A stretch of DNA of 64,000 nucleotides from Sphingomonadales bacterium (GCA_016707885.1 JADJGU010000007.1:96525-160524); one strand, 5' to 3'; positions 8,429 through 17,719 are shown, counted from the first letter of the stretch. The notes: generated from the sequence alone by a model not told the origin. Numbers and translations are program-made.

Positions 8429-9126
8429 GCCTCGGATTCCGTCTGCTGAGACAGGCCTTGCAGTCTGGCGTGCCGCTGCAGGATATGGAGGCTGGCCTCG
8501 TTCTCGACAAACGATTGAGCAAGATTGACGGTGCCGTAACGGTTCAAATTGCAGAAGAACATCTCCTCCCCGCCAGTCTCGATAGCGAAGATGTTGTTGG
8601 TAAGGGCCTGAGCAGAATTGGTCGAAAATGGTTGCCCGCTATCTTGGCGCGTCCATGGGCCGTGATGGCAACGGCGCTTTCGGTTCCAGCGCTTTCTGCA
8701 GTTTCTGCTTCATTGGGCTATTTTGAATACATTGTCGGTGCGGCGGCGGCGGGTGCGCTGGCGCTTGTCCTTTCGCCTTTGCGCAAACTGTGTCTGTCGG
8801 CTGACTATCGCAGCCGCAGGGATTATATCGGCCATGCTTCCCTGGGATTGCTCGCGCTTGCTCTCGCTCTGATATTGTGGGCCACAGGCGAAGCGCCTTT
8901 GGACCGCCTGTTTCTGACTGCATTATTGGCTTTGGCGTTCTGGATGCAGAAGACCTTGGGGCAGCGCCGACTTTCGCAGCAATTCTCCCTCATTCCGATT
9001 GCTCTGTTGCTGACTGGCGCGAGTGCCGCGGGCCTTGTTGTACCGGCGCTGAAGGCGGTTCTGCTAATCAAGTTCGCCTTGCTTGTGCTCGACGCGAGAA
9101 AAACGCCGGAAACCAATCAGAGTTAA
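8425..9126 (+). CDS. Membrane protein, probable C-terminal part of the preceding NTP-transferase-like gene
   Basis: The 233-residue ORF would need a TTG start that overlaps the previous stop (TTGA). It begins with an amphipathic segment and then has several hydrophobic helices (about 72-112, 135-155 and 160-215). I see no D-G-x2-A-R CDP-alcohol phosphatidyltransferase motif in the membrane part, so a phospholipid-type activity is not supported. Either this is a coupled membrane partner of the preceding ORF or, more likely, its C-terminal half separated by a one-base deletion. Confidence 0.5.
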   Translation: MSLGFRLLRQALQSGVPLQDMEAGLVLDKRLSKIDGAVTVQIAEEHLLPASLDSEDVVGKGLSRIGRKWLPAILARPWAVMATALSVPALSAVSASLGYFEYIVGAAAAGALALVLSPLRKLCLSADYRSRRDYIGHASLGLLALALALILWATGEAPLDRLFLTALLALAFWMQKTLGQRRLSQQFSLIPIALLLTGASAAGLVVPALKAVLLIKFALLVLDARKTPETNQS

Positions 9127-9189
9127 AGGCTAATTAACCCCGAAACGCCTATGTTGGCGTGTCAAAAACGGTAAATCGGAACGCAACAA

Positions 9190-10149
9190 TTGGCGAACGA
9201 TGCAGGTAACGACCTATTACGGGCCGCGACAGCCTGTGCGGCAGACGCACAGCTGCTGTGCGAGGACTTGTCGTATCTGCTGTTCCCACGCGTATTGGAA
9301 ACCCCCAGCGAAGAACTTCAGGCCTCGCTGCTCTTCACGCTTCGTCAGATTGTCAGCGGTGTCGAGCAATTGCTCGGGCTGACGACGGATAGCGATGCCG
9401 ACCCGCAAAGCTGGAAGATTTTGAGCAAGGCTGGGTTGCTGCGCGAACCGCGACTCATTGAATATTGCCTGGCCCGCATCGCCGAAGAAAATCTGCAGGA
9501 ACGGATGGATGCCGCGCGGTTTGAGCCGCTTGAGCAACTGCCGGCCAAGCTGGCACTATCGGGGGATGCCAATCTGCAGGGCCTGGCGGTCACTTTTCTG
9601 GCGGCCGAAGGGGCGAGCCGAGGGAACCGGCCCATTGGCATAGCAAGGCAATTGCCGGCCGACCTTCTGCATTTACTGGTCTGGCGCGTCATCGCAGTTT
9701 TCCGAACCGATGCGGAATGCGACGATGATGACGCGGCCGCCCTGATAGGCGCGGGGCATCGGATATTGGCTGGGCATGATGAAGCGCAAACGCTGCAGGC
9801 GGCCGCTGCCAAACTGGCCTTTTCACTGTCAGACGCTGCGCGGGCCGAGTTGCTTGATCCGGCTACTGCCGGGATACCCCTGTTCGTTGCCGCGATTGTG
9901 CAGGAATTCGATCTGCATTTTGATCGCGTCATGCGCCTCATCGAAGAAAATTCCGCTGCGCCGTTTTTGACAATATTGCGCGCACGCGATCTCGATATTG
10001 ACGCGGCTTCGCAACAACTGACTTTGTTGCGCGGGCAACGGAAAGATGATTTCCAGCTTCCGGCATATGTGCGCAGCTTTACGCAGTTGTCGCCGCAAGA
10101 GGCACGTCGGCAAATCAGCTTTTGGCGCTATGGCGGGTTTGAAAACTGA
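9190..10149 (+). CDS. DUF2336 domain-containing protein
   Basis: The 319-residue, almost all-helical protein has the repeated Leu/Ala helix pairs of the alphaproteobacterial DUF2336 family (LCEDLSYLLFPRV…LLFTLRQIVSGVEQLL), which resembles HEAT-like arrays and is often found near sensory kinases. Function is unknown. The best start is TTG at 9190, as no ATG lies nearby in frame. The stop overlaps the start of the histidine kinase (TGATG), so the two are made together and probably act in one pathway. Confidence 0.75.
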   Translation: MANDAGNDLLRAATACAADAQLLCEDLSYLLFPRVLETPSEELQASLLFTLRQIVSGVEQLLGLTTDSDADPQSWKILSKAGLLREPRLIEYCLARIAEENLQERMDAARFEPLEQLPAKLALSGDANLQGLAVTFLAAEGASRGNRPIGIARQLPADLLHLLVWRVIAVFRTDAECDDDDAAALIGAGHRILAGHDEAQTLQAAAAKLAFSLSDAARAELLDPATAGIPLFVAAIVQEFDLHFDRVMRLIEENSAAPFLTILRARDLDIDAASQQLTLLRGQRKDDFQLPAYVRSFTQLSPQEARRQISFWRYGGFEN

Positions 10150-11510
10150 TGCCGGCCCGCCCGCCTTTTCTCGCCATTCCAATCAAGGCGCTTTGCGACC
10201 TGGATGGTCGCCTGCTGTCCGCTGATCCGCAACTGCGCCGCCTGCACGACGAAAGCGGCGGGGTTGAAGGTGGCATATTGGCGGTGCCCAAATTGCTCGA
10301 ACTGGTGCATTTGAGCGCCAAGACCGGGGTCCGTGTTGAACGCCTGGTACGCGTCGCCGACCGGACGCACGACCTTGATCTTTGGGTCGAGGCGCAGCCA
10401 ACGGTCGAAGGCATAAGGCTGTCGATTTTGGGATGGCATGAACATCTTTGGGGGCCCGATGCGTCCGCCGAGGCGGCGACCATAGCGGCCAGCCCCTATC
10501 GCATGACAACACGCACAGCCCTGTCGATCGCACCCAATGGCCTGGTGATCCGCGCAACGGCGAGCATCCGCTCATTATTTGGCGGCGTCGTACAAGGCAG
10601 GCGTATCGAGGATTTGCTGCAGCTCAAGTCGGCCGAATTGTCGTGGAGCGATCTGCTGGCCCAATGCGAAACCATCGGTCCGCTGCCCGTCATCACCCCC
10701 AACGGAACCGCATTACTTTTTTCCGCTGATCCTGCGGTCAACGACAAAGGGAAATTGGTCGGCTTTCATGCGCGGTTTGTCGAGGCGTCAATGCTGGCCC
10801 CGCCGGAATTAGAACCGTCCGCGATATCGGGTGGCTCCGGCCTCGGCTTCGGACGCCAATTTGCGTCGGCAGTGCGGCAGCCGCTGAGCCGGATCATGGC
10901 CAATGCCCAGACCATTGGATCGCGTCTGAATGGACATATTGATGAAAGCTATGCCGGCTATGCGCAGGATATCGCAACGGCTGCGCGCCATTTGTCCGAA
11001 CTGGTTGGCGATCTGGAGGATCTGGACGCGATCGACCGGGCCGATTTCAACGTGGCGAGCGAACAGGTTGAACTGGGCGATATTGCACGCCGGGTTGGCG
11101 GTCTGTTGGCGCTCAAGGCCGCTGACCATCATATCGAACTGGTGCTGCCCCCTGCTGACTTGAAAGTGCCGGTGATCGGCGAGTTTCGCCGGATTTTGCA
11201 GATTGTCCTTAATCTGGTCGGTAACGCGATACGCTATGCGCCTGATGGCAGCATGGTTACCGTATCAATCAATCCACAATCATCGTCGCTTTCCGTCTCT
11301 GACCAGGGGCAGGGCATCAAGGCCGAAGACCGGCAGCGCGTCTTTGAAAAGTTCGAACGCCTCGGCCGCAGCGGCGATGGTGGCAGCGGACTGGGTCTCT
11401 ATATCTCACGCCGATTGGCGCGCGCGATGCACGGCGAACTGGTGGTCGGGGAAAGCCCGGAAGGCGGAGCGATGTTTACGCTCAGCCTTCCGAAAGCCAA
11501 TCTGATTTAG
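10149..11510 (+). CDS. Sensor histidine kinase-like protein with degenerate H-box
   Basis: The 453-residue soluble protein has two PAS-like regions in the first 230 residues, a DHp-like helix pair at about 235-300 and a C-terminal HATPase_c domain. The ATPase part looks intact: N-box VLNLVGNAIRYAPDG, G1 box VSDQGQGI, F-box VFEKFERLG and G2 box GGSGLGLYISRRLA. The DHp motif normally reads H-E-L-R-x-P-L. Here it reads S-A-V-R-Q-P-L, so the phosphoacceptor His and its neighbouring acid are absent. No transmembrane segment is seen. It is translationally coupled to the DUF2336 gene. Confidence 0.85.
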   Translation: MPARPPFLAIPIKALCDLDGRLLSADPQLRRLHDESGGVEGGILAVPKLLELVHLSAKTGVRVERLVRVADRTHDLDLWVEAQPTVEGIRLSILGWHEHLWGPDASAEAATIAASPYRMTTRTALSIAPNGLVIRATASIRSLFGGVVQGRRIEDLLQLKSAELSWSDLLAQCETIGPLPVITPNGTALLFSADPAVNDKGKLVGFHARFVEASMLAPPELEPSAISGGSGLGFGRQFASAVRQPLSRIMANAQTIGSRLNGHIDESYAGYAQDIATAARHLSELVGDLEDLDAIDRADFNVASEQVELGDIARRVGGLLALKAADHHIELVLPPADLKVPVIGEFRRILQIVLNLVGNAIRYAPDGSMVTVSINPQSSSLSVSDQGQGIKAEDRQRVFEKFERLGRSGDGGSGLGLYISRRLARAMHGELVVGESPEGGAMFTLSLPKANLI

Positions 11511-12793
11511 CGCTTGCTGACCGGCACGTAAGGACGTGCAGTCGGGCCAGTGTACAACTGGCGCGGACGTCCGATTTTCTGGCCGGGATCGGAAATCATT
11601 TCATTCCACTGCGCCACCCAGCCCACAGTGCGGGCGAGGGCGAAGAGAACGGTAAACATCGTGGTCGGGAAACCGATCGCCGACAATATGATACCCGAAT
11701 AGAAATCGACATTCGGGAACAGCTTCTTCTCGATGAAATAGGGGTCGTTGAGCGCCATTTCCTCAAGCTGCATCGCGACTTCGAAAATGGGGTCATTGAC
11801 CTTCAGCGCGGTCAGCACTTCACGCACCGTCTTCTGCATGACAGTCGCACGCGGATCATAATTTTTATACACGCGGTGGCCAAAGCCCATCAGGCGGAAC
11901 GGATCATTCTTGTCCTTGGCGCGCGCGATATAGTGGGGAATCTTGTCGGGCGTGCCGATTTCGCGCAGCATGTTGAGCGCCGCTTCATTGGCACCACCAT
12001 GGGCCGGGCCCCACAGACAGGCGATGCCCGCTGCGATACAGGCAAAGGGATTGGCACCCGAAGAACCGGCAAGGCGTACGGTGGAGGTCGACGCATTCTG
12101 CTCATGGTCGGCATGAAGGATGAAAATGCGGTCGAGTGCCTGCTCGACGGCGGGAATGACTTCATATTCTTCAGCCGGAACGCCAAAGGTCATGCGCAGG
12201 AAGTTCCCGGTGTAAGACAGCTTGTTGTCGGGATAGATGAAGGGCTGACCGACCGAATATTTATAAGCCATCGCCGCAATGGTCGGCATTTTGGCAATCA
12301 GACGGTGGCTGGCAATCTTGCGCTGCACAGGATCGGCAATGTCGGTCGAGTCATGATAGAATGCCGACAGGGCACCAACCACACCGCACATAATCGCCAT
12401 CGGGTGCGCGTCGCGACGGAAACCACGGTAGAAAGTCGCCAACTGCTCGTGCAACATTGTGTGGCGCGAAATGGTGTAACTGAAATCGTCCAGTTCCTGC
12501 TTTGACGGCAGTTCGCCGTTCAGAAGCAGATAGGAAACTTCCATGAAGCTCGACTCTTCGGACAGTTCCTCGATCGAATAGCCGCGGTGCAACAACACGC
12601 CTTCATCGCCATCGATATAGGTCAACTGCGATTCACAGCTGGCGGTTGAGGTAAAGCCCGGGTCAAAGGTGAAGCAATCTGTCTGGGCATATAGCTTGCG
12701 GATGTCGATAACATCCGGACCCACTGTCCCCGACACCACTGGCAGGTCGACCTGCTGGTCACCCAAGTTGAGAGTCGCAACCTTGTTTGTCAT
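11507..12793 (-). CDS. gltA: Citrate synthase
   Basis: The 428-residue type II citrate synthase condenses oxaloacetate and acetyl-CoA in the TCA cycle. Diagnostic stretches are LHRGYSIEELSEESSF, HADHEQNASTSTVRLAGSS, the catalytic-region GFGHRVYKNYDPRA and PNVDFYSGI. I prefer the ATG at 12793 (MTNKVAT…) over the ATG at 12808. The later start has GGAA about eight bases upstream, and the promoter-like sequence at 12821-12849 would leave almost no leader for 12808. Its stop abuts the convergent histidine kinase gene. Confidence 0.96.
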   Translation of the reverse strand: MTNKVATLNLGDQQVDLPVVSGTVGPDVIDIRKLYAQTDCFTFDPGFTSTASCESQLTYIDGDEGVLLHRGYSIEELSEESSFMEVSYLLLNGELPSKQELDDFSYTISRHTMLHEQLATFYRGFRRDAHPMAIMCGVVGALSAFYHDSTDIADPVQRKIASHRLIAKMPTIAAMAYKYSVGQPFIYPDNKLSYTGNFLRMTFGVPAEEYEVIPAVEQALDRIFILHADHEQNASTSTVRLAGSSGANPFACIAAGIACLWGPAHGGANEAALNMLREIGTPDKIPHYIARAKDKNDPFRLMGFGHRVYKNYDPRATVMQKTVREVLTALKVNDPIFEVAMQLEEMALNDPYFIEKKLFPNVDFYSGIILSAIGFPTTMFTVLFALARTVGWVAQWNEMISDPGQKIGRPRQLYTGPTARPYVPVSKR

Positions 12794-12820
12794 GCGCGTT
12801 CCATTCACTCATTTGGCCGG

Positions 12821-12849
12821 AGAAAGCCGATTTCATTTACTCCTGTCAA
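12821..12849 (-). promoter_or_regulatory. Candidate gltA promoter
   Basis: On the minus strand a perfect TTGACA (12844-12849) is followed after 17 bases by CTTTCT (12821-12826). Transcription would begin near 12815, giving a leader of about 20 bases to the preferred gltA start. The -10 element is poor, so the call rests on the -35 match, spacing and position. Confidence 0.4.
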
Positions 12850-13070
12850 ACCGCCAAATCCGGTTGTTTTTATAGTTTTGGCAGCCTCACAAGAGGCGGG
12901 AGACGAAAATACAGGCATAGCAAGACCGAGGTCGGAATATGCCCCTTGTCGCGGCTTCCTTGCGCAGTTTTGTGCGGCGCGTCAAGGGCATCGAAAACGG
13001 CTTGTTTCTCGTTAAAACACAAGCATAACAGACTTTGTGGTGGTGCACTGGTTTCAGGGCTGGCCGCAAC

Positions 13071-15284
13071 ATGCAATTTGCTATCGATGAACCCATATCG
13101 ATCACAGCCGACCATTCCGGCAGCAATTGGTTGTCTCGCATCGAAAACTGGCTGGAATCCGAACAGGAACGCCTTCCGCTATTGATTCCGGTCGCGTTGG
13201 GTCTTGGAATTTCGATCTGGCAGGTTTTTGGCGCGGAACAGGGGTGGTTGGTCGCCTGCGCCTGCGCTGGAGCAGCATTGCTCGGACTGTCGATTGGCCC
13301 ATCGTCGCGGTTGAAGGGGCTGATGCACATAAGCGCGCTTTTGCTCGGGCTGGGGTTCGGCGCGATAACATTCAAATCATGGTTGTACGGCGCGGCACCT
13401 TTAGAAAGGCCATGGATAGGCAAGCTGCACGGGCGTGTCGAAAGCATAGAGGATGTGTCGGCGCGCGATATTGTCCGCTACCGAATATATGTCGGTCAGC
13501 ATCTGGAACTGCCCAGGATTATTCGAGTGAATATCGACAAGGAGCTTGCTTCGCCTGACATCGCGCCGGGAAGCGTGATCGAATTCAAGGCGCGGTTGAT
13601 GCCGCCACCGGGGCCCGCCTTGCCGGGAAGCTATGATTTCGCACGGACAGCTTGGTTCAGCGGAATCGGTGCAACCGGCAGGATATTGGGGCCTGTTCGC
13701 ATCATTGCTCCGCCTCTCAACCAGCAGGATTTCTGGAATAACGCCCGCAATGCATTGTCGACGAGGATCCAGTTGGCAATGGGTACTGAAACAGGCCCGG
13801 TCGGCAGCGCTTTGCTGGTCGGTACGCGCGGCAGCATCGTAGAAGCCGATGCGGAAGCACTGCGCAATTCAGGAATGGCGCATCTTTTGTCGGTCAGTGG
13901 CCTGCATGTCACCGCTGTCGTGGGCGGAACTTTTATACTGGTCGCAAGCATGCTCGCATTATGGCCCTGGCTCGCCTTGCGGGTATCGGTGCCGCTGGCG
14001 TCGGCGGCTTGCGCTGCCATTATCGCAATACTCTATACCTTGTTGACCGGCGCCGAGGTGCCAACCGTGCGTGCCTGCATTGCAGCCCTTCTGATCCTCG
14101 TAGCCTTGGCGATGGGTCGAGATGCTTTGTCTCTGCGCCTGCTCGCTGCCGGTGCCACCTTTGTCCTGCTGTTCTGGCCGGAGGCGCTTGCCGGGCCCAG
14201 TTTTCAGCTGAGCTTTGCGGCGGTTGGTACCATCATCATTTTGCATGACAGCACATGGATGCGGAACTGGATGCAGCGGCGCGACGAGGGGCTATTCGTT
14301 CGCCTAACCCGGCAATTATCGGGGCTGCTGCTAACGGGCTTGGCCATCGAACTGGTGCTGGCCCCGATTGCCTTGTTTCATTTCCACAAAAGCGGCCTCT
14401 ATGGTGCGTTGGCGAACATTGCCGCCATTCCCCTGACAACATTTCTGGTGATGCCAGCGCAGTTGCTGGGCCTTTTGTCAGATGTCGTCTGGTCGGGTTT
14501 GGGGGCACCCTTTTGGTGGGTGGCAAAGCAGGGCATAACGGCAATTTTATGGATAGCTCATTCGGTGAGTGTAGCCCCGGGCGCTGTTGCTCTGTTACCC
14601 GAAATGCCGGTTTGGGCGTTTGGAACCGCAACGCTGTCAGGATTGGCCATCGCGATATTCGGGTCGCGCTGGCGATGGCTTGCGCTGGGTCCGATGCTGA
14701 TCGCGACCATAACCATGCTCAGCGCCCCGCGTCCCGATATGTTGCTGACTGGCGATGGCCAGCATTTGGCGATCATATATGGCGACGAACAACTGGCGCT
14801 GCTGCGGCCGAGGGCCGGGGAATATGCACGCTCCATGCTGGGTGAAACGGCAGCAATCGGGGAAGAGGCCATGGCACTGGATGATATGCCCGGTGCAGTT
14901 TGCAATCCGGATGGATGTGCATTTGCAATGCAAAAAGGCGGACGCCAATGGCGAATATTGGCCTTGCGGTCAGGCTATATGATCCCATCAATGGAATTGG
15001 CGGCGGCCTGTCGGCGTAGCGATATTGTCATCAGCAGCAGGTGGCTGCCCTGGAGTTGTAAACCGCGCTGGTTGAAGGCCGATGCGACATTGCTCGAACA
15101 AACGGGTGGACTGGCCTTTTATTTGGCCGATGCGAAAATTAGCAGCGTTGCTGAAGAAAATGCGCATCATCCCTGGTCGGCATATGCGCCGCATCGCCTG
15201 CAAGCGCGGGCTGAACGGCGTGCAAAAGAAAAAGCGGCGAGGAAGGCCTCGCCGCTTTCAAAAAATGTTCTACCCAAGCCTTAG
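13071..15284 (+). CDS. comEC: ComEC/Rec2 family protein
   Basis: The 737-residue polytopic membrane protein matches the ComEC/Rec2 channel family for DNA uptake. Order: an N-terminal DUF4131-like region with two to three hydrophobic helices, an OB-like segment (VRYRIYVGQHLELPRIIRV), then the competence core beginning LLVGTRGSIVEADAEALRNS and GMAHLLSVSGLHVTAVVGG with many helices. The last 200 residues correspond to the metallo-beta-lactamase-like part but lack a recognisable HxHxDH motif. I chose ATG 13071 rather than TTG 13035. Its TAG overlaps the convergent lexA stop. Confidence 0.88.
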   Translation: MQFAIDEPISITADHSGSNWLSRIENWLESEQERLPLLIPVALGLGISIWQVFGAEQGWLVACACAGAALLGLSIGPSSRLKGLMHISALLLGLGFGAITFKSWLYGAAPLERPWIGKLHGRVESIEDVSARDIVRYRIYVGQHLELPRIIRVNIDKELASPDIAPGSVIEFKARLMPPPGPALPGSYDFARTAWFSGIGATGRILGPVRIIAPPLNQQDFWNNARNALSTRIQLAMGTETGPVGSALLVGTRGSIVEADAEALRNSGMAHLLSVSGLHVTAVVGGTFILVASMLALWPWLALRVSVPLASAACAAIIAILYTLLTGAEVPTVRACIAALLILVALAMGRDALSLRLLAAGATFVLLFWPEALAGPSFQLSFAAVGTIIILHDSTWMRNWMQRRDEGLFVRLTRQLSGLLLTGLAIELVLAPIALFHFHKSGLYGALANIAAIPLTTFLVMPAQLLGLLSDVVWSGLGAPFWWVAKQGITAILWIAHSVSVAPGAVALLPEMPVWAFGTATLSGLAIAIFGSRWRWLALGPMLIATITMLSAPRPDMLLTGDGQHLAIIYGDEQLALLRPRAGEYARSMLGETAAIGEEAMALDDMPGAVCNPDGCAFAMQKGGRQWRILALRSGYMIPSMELAAACRRSDIVISSRWLPWSCKPRWLKADATLLEQTGGLAFYLADAKISSVAEENAHHPWSAYAPHRLQARAERRAKEKAARKASPLSKNVLPKP

Positions 15285-15985
15285 TGATAGCGGCGGAGCA
15301 GGCCAGCGAGCCGCCCCTGCACTTCAACCTCATTGGCATCATAATATTGCGGATCATAGCTGCTGTTCGCGGGATCAAGGCGGATGCGGCCATTTTCGCG
15401 GCGGAGATATTTGAGCGTAGCTTCTTCACCGCGAACCAGCGCCACCACGATTTCGCCATCGCGTGCGGTCTGGGTTTTTCGGATCAGCGCATAGTCGCCA
15501 TCGAGAATGCCTGCCTCAACCATCGAGTCGCCGGATACTTCGAGTGCGTAGTGTTCGCCCGAGCCAAGCAAAGCCATTGGCACCGAAAGCGAATTCTGCC
15601 CTTCCAAGGCTTCGATTGGAACACCGGCTGCAATCTTGCCATGTAGCGGGATTTCGATAACGTCATTGGCGGCCACCGGCAATGTCTTGGCAGGGGCAGG
15701 GCGATGATCGGCAATGTTGGCGACCTTCGCATTGACCGCCTCATTTTGCGAAAGCGAGCGGGCGCTGCCACCATCGGGCATTTTGACCACTTCCAATGCG
15801 CGGGCACGGTTGGGAAGGCGACGGAGGAAACCGCGTTCCTCTAGAGCACCGATCAACCGATGAACCCCCGATTTGCTCTTGAGATCGAGCGCCTCTTTCA
15901 TTTCCTCGAAAGATGGCGAGACACCTGAGGTCTCAAGGCGTTCGTGAATGAACATCAAAAGCGCGTGCTGTTTGGAGGTCAACAT
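15281..15985 (-). CDS. lexA: LexA repressor
   Basis: The 234-residue SOS repressor has an N-terminal winged helix (MLTSKQHALLMFIHERL…GVSPSFEEMKEALDLKSKSG) and a C-terminal peptidase S24 domain. The self-cleavage site is the Ala-Gly in HGKIAAGVP. The nucleophile is Ser in EVSGDSMVEAGI and the general base Lys lies in EEATLKYL. A perfect LexA operator overlaps its own transcription start, so it is autoregulated. It follows moeA on the same strand and its TAA overlaps the comEC stop. Confidence 0.97.
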   Translation of the reverse strand: MLTSKQHALLMFIHERLETSGVSPSFEEMKEALDLKSKSGVHRLIGALEERGFLRRLPNRARALEVVKMPDGGSARSLSQNEAVNAKVANIADHRPAPAKTLPVAANDVIEIPLHGKIAAGVPIEALEGQNSLSVPMALLGSGEHYALEVSGDSMVEAGILDGDYALIRKTQTARDGEIVVALVRGEEATLKYLRRENGRIRLDPANSSYDPQYYDANEVEVQGRLAGLLRRYH

Positions 15986-16004
15986 GGTTTGTTCCTGCCT
16001 GGTT

Positions 16005-16019
16005 GAACAGATGTGGAAC
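16005..16019 (-). promoter_or_regulatory. LexA operator (SOS box, GTTC-N7-GTTC)
   Basis: The minus strand reads GTTCCACATCTGTTC, a perfect match to the alphaproteobacterial SOS box of two GTTC half-sites separated by seven bases. It begins directly after the -10 element of the lexA promoter and ends 19 bases before the lexA ATG, so bound LexA would block the start of transcription. Confidence 0.9.
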
Positions 16020-16048
16020 GATTAGGAAACAAAGAGGGGTGTTGTCAA
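16020..16048 (-). promoter_or_regulatory. lexA promoter
   Basis: The minus strand has a perfect TTGACA (16043-16048), a 17-base spacer and CTAATC (16020-16025). The expected start of transcription falls inside the SOS box at 16005-16019. It lies in the 85-base gap between moeA and lexA. Confidence 0.7.
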
Positions 16049-16070
16049 GGGGTGTCGAAATGCGCCATTT

Positions 16071-17252
16071 TCAAAAATGCAGCGGGTAAAAGGCAACCGG
16101 TTCGCCCACAGACGTAACTCCACTATCTGCAGGCCTTATTATCAATGCGTTAGCCTCTGACAGCGCCGCCAGCATTGCACTGTCGTTGACGCCCACGGGC
16201 ACTAAGGTGCCGTCGACCAGCTTTGCCCGCAGATGGTCGGTGCGCGGACCATTGGCGGCCAAATCAACACCCGTCGGCGCGGTGAGTCGCTGTGGCAGCG
16301 GGTCTGCAGCGCCGCAAAGATGCGCGATCAACGGGCGCAGATAGAGCATTGCGGTCACAAAGGCCGAAACCGGGTTGCCCGGCAGCCCGAGCGCCACCGC
16401 ATCGCCCAATCGGCCTGCAATCACCGGCTTGCCGGGGCGCATCGCGATTTTCCAGAAGACAATTTCTCCGCCCGCCGCCTTCAGCGCGGGTACGATAAGG
16501 TCATGATCGCCTACCGAAGCCCCGCCGGTTGTAACGATGATGTCATGGTCGGACAGCGCGCGGAATTGCTGTGTCAGCGCCTCCAGATCATCCTCGACCG
16601 CCGGAAACTCACTCAGTTCGACCGGCAGGCTACGTAACATCGCCGCGAGCATGACGCCGTTCGAAGCGGGTATCTGATCTTCGGCACATGGCGAGCCGGG
16701 CGTGACCAGCTCATTGCCCGTAGAGACCAGCGCGACCTTCAATTTGCGGTGAACTGTTAGTTCGCCATGCCCCGCCATGGCGGCCAGCGCCACATGCCGC
16801 GCGTGTAGTTCAGCGCCCTTTGGCACGACGACCGTGCCTTCGACAAAATCTCCACCGGCATAGCGCACATTTTGCCCGGCTTTTATGGGTGCATCGCCGG
16901 TAAGCGTTACTACATCGCCTTCGCGCGATACATTTTCCTGGATGATGACGGTATCGGCACCTTTGGGCACCACAGCTCCTGTAAAGATGCGCACTGCTTC
17001 GCCAGTTTCGACTTTGCCTGCAAACTGAGTGCCCGCAGCGCTTTCGCCAATGACCGTCCACGGACCCGCAGCATCGGCAAAGCGGATCGCATAGCCATCC
17101 ATGGCCGACAGTTCGCGCGCAGGCTGGGTGCGCAGCGCCGCCACATCCTCCGCCGCCCAACGCCCGGCCGCTTCGTTCAGTGCCACGCGTTCGGTCTCAA
17201 CCGGTGCCTTCAGCGCCAAAATTCGCGCCTGCGCTTCCTCAACCGAGATCAT
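16071..17252 (-). CDS. moeA: Molybdopterin molybdotransferase MoeA
   Basis: The 393-residue product inserts molybdate into adenylated molybdopterin. The N-terminal domain has RELSAMDGYAIR, and the MoCF domain carries TTGGASVGDHDLI and FWKIAMRPGKPVIAGRLG followed by GLPGNPVSAFV. Length is normal for MoeA. Its ATG overlaps the moaC stop (ATGA), so the two form an operon downstream of trpC and upstream of lexA. Confidence 0.96.
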   Translation of the reverse strand: MISVEEAQARILALKAPVETERVALNEAAGRWAAEDVAALRTQPARELSAMDGYAIRFADAAGPWTVIGESAAGTQFAGKVETGEAVRIFTGAVVPKGADTVIIQENVSREGDVVTLTGDAPIKAGQNVRYAGGDFVEGTVVVPKGAELHARHVALAAMAGHGELTVHRKLKVALVSTGNELVTPGSPCAEDQIPASNGVMLAAMLRSLPVELSEFPAVEDDLEALTQQFRALSDHDIIVTTGGASVGDHDLIVPALKAAGGEIVFWKIAMRPGKPVIAGRLGDAVALGLPGNPVSAFVTAMLYLRPLIAHLCGAADPLPQRLTAPTGVDLAANGPRTDHLRAKLVDGTLVPVGVNDSAMLAALSEANALIIRPADSGVTSVGEPVAFYPLHF

Positions 17253-17719
17253 TCTGCGCGCCAGTCGCCCGACTTGCCGCCGCTTTTCGACAATAACCGC
17301 ACGCCCGAAATCACCATGGCCTTATCGAGCGCTTTGGCCATGTCATAAATTGTGAGCAACGCCACAGACGCCGCCGTCATTGCCTCCATCTCCACCCCGG
17401 TTTGCCCGGTGAGGCGGGTGAGCGCGGAGACGCGGATGCCGTCCGCCTCAAAGTCAAAATCAACCGCAACCTTCGACAGCGCCAGCGGATGGCAAAGTGG
17501 GATCAGCTCGCTCGTCTTCTTCGCCGCCATGATGCCCGCAATCCGTGCGGTGGCGAGAACATCGCCCTTCTTCACCGCACCCTCACGGATCGCCGCCAGC
17601 GCCTCTGCCGACATGGCAATTCGCCCCTCGGCCACAGCCTCACGGACGGTTGCATCTTTGGCAGAGATATCGACCATCGCGGCATTGCCGGCGTCGTTAA
17701 GGTGGGTGAGTTTGGTCAT
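17249..17719 (-). CDS. moaC: Cyclic pyranopterin monophosphate synthase MoaC
   Basis: The 156-residue enzyme converts the MoaA product into cyclic pyranopterin monophosphate in molybdenum cofactor synthesis. Family motifs are LTHLNDAGNAAMVDIS at the start, KKTSELIPLCHPLALSKV in the middle, TGVEMEAMTAASVALLTIYDM near 125 and KSGGKSG at the end. It follows trpC after a 229-base gap holding an inverted repeat and is coupled to moeA. Confidence 0.97.
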   Translation of the reverse strand: MTKLTHLNDAGNAAMVDISAKDATVREAVAEGRIAMSAEALAAIREGAVKKGDVLATARIAGIMAAKKTSELIPLCHPLALSKVAVDFDFEADGIRVSALTRLTGQTGVEMEAMTAASVALLTIYDMAKALDKAMVISGVRLLSKSGGKSGDWRAE

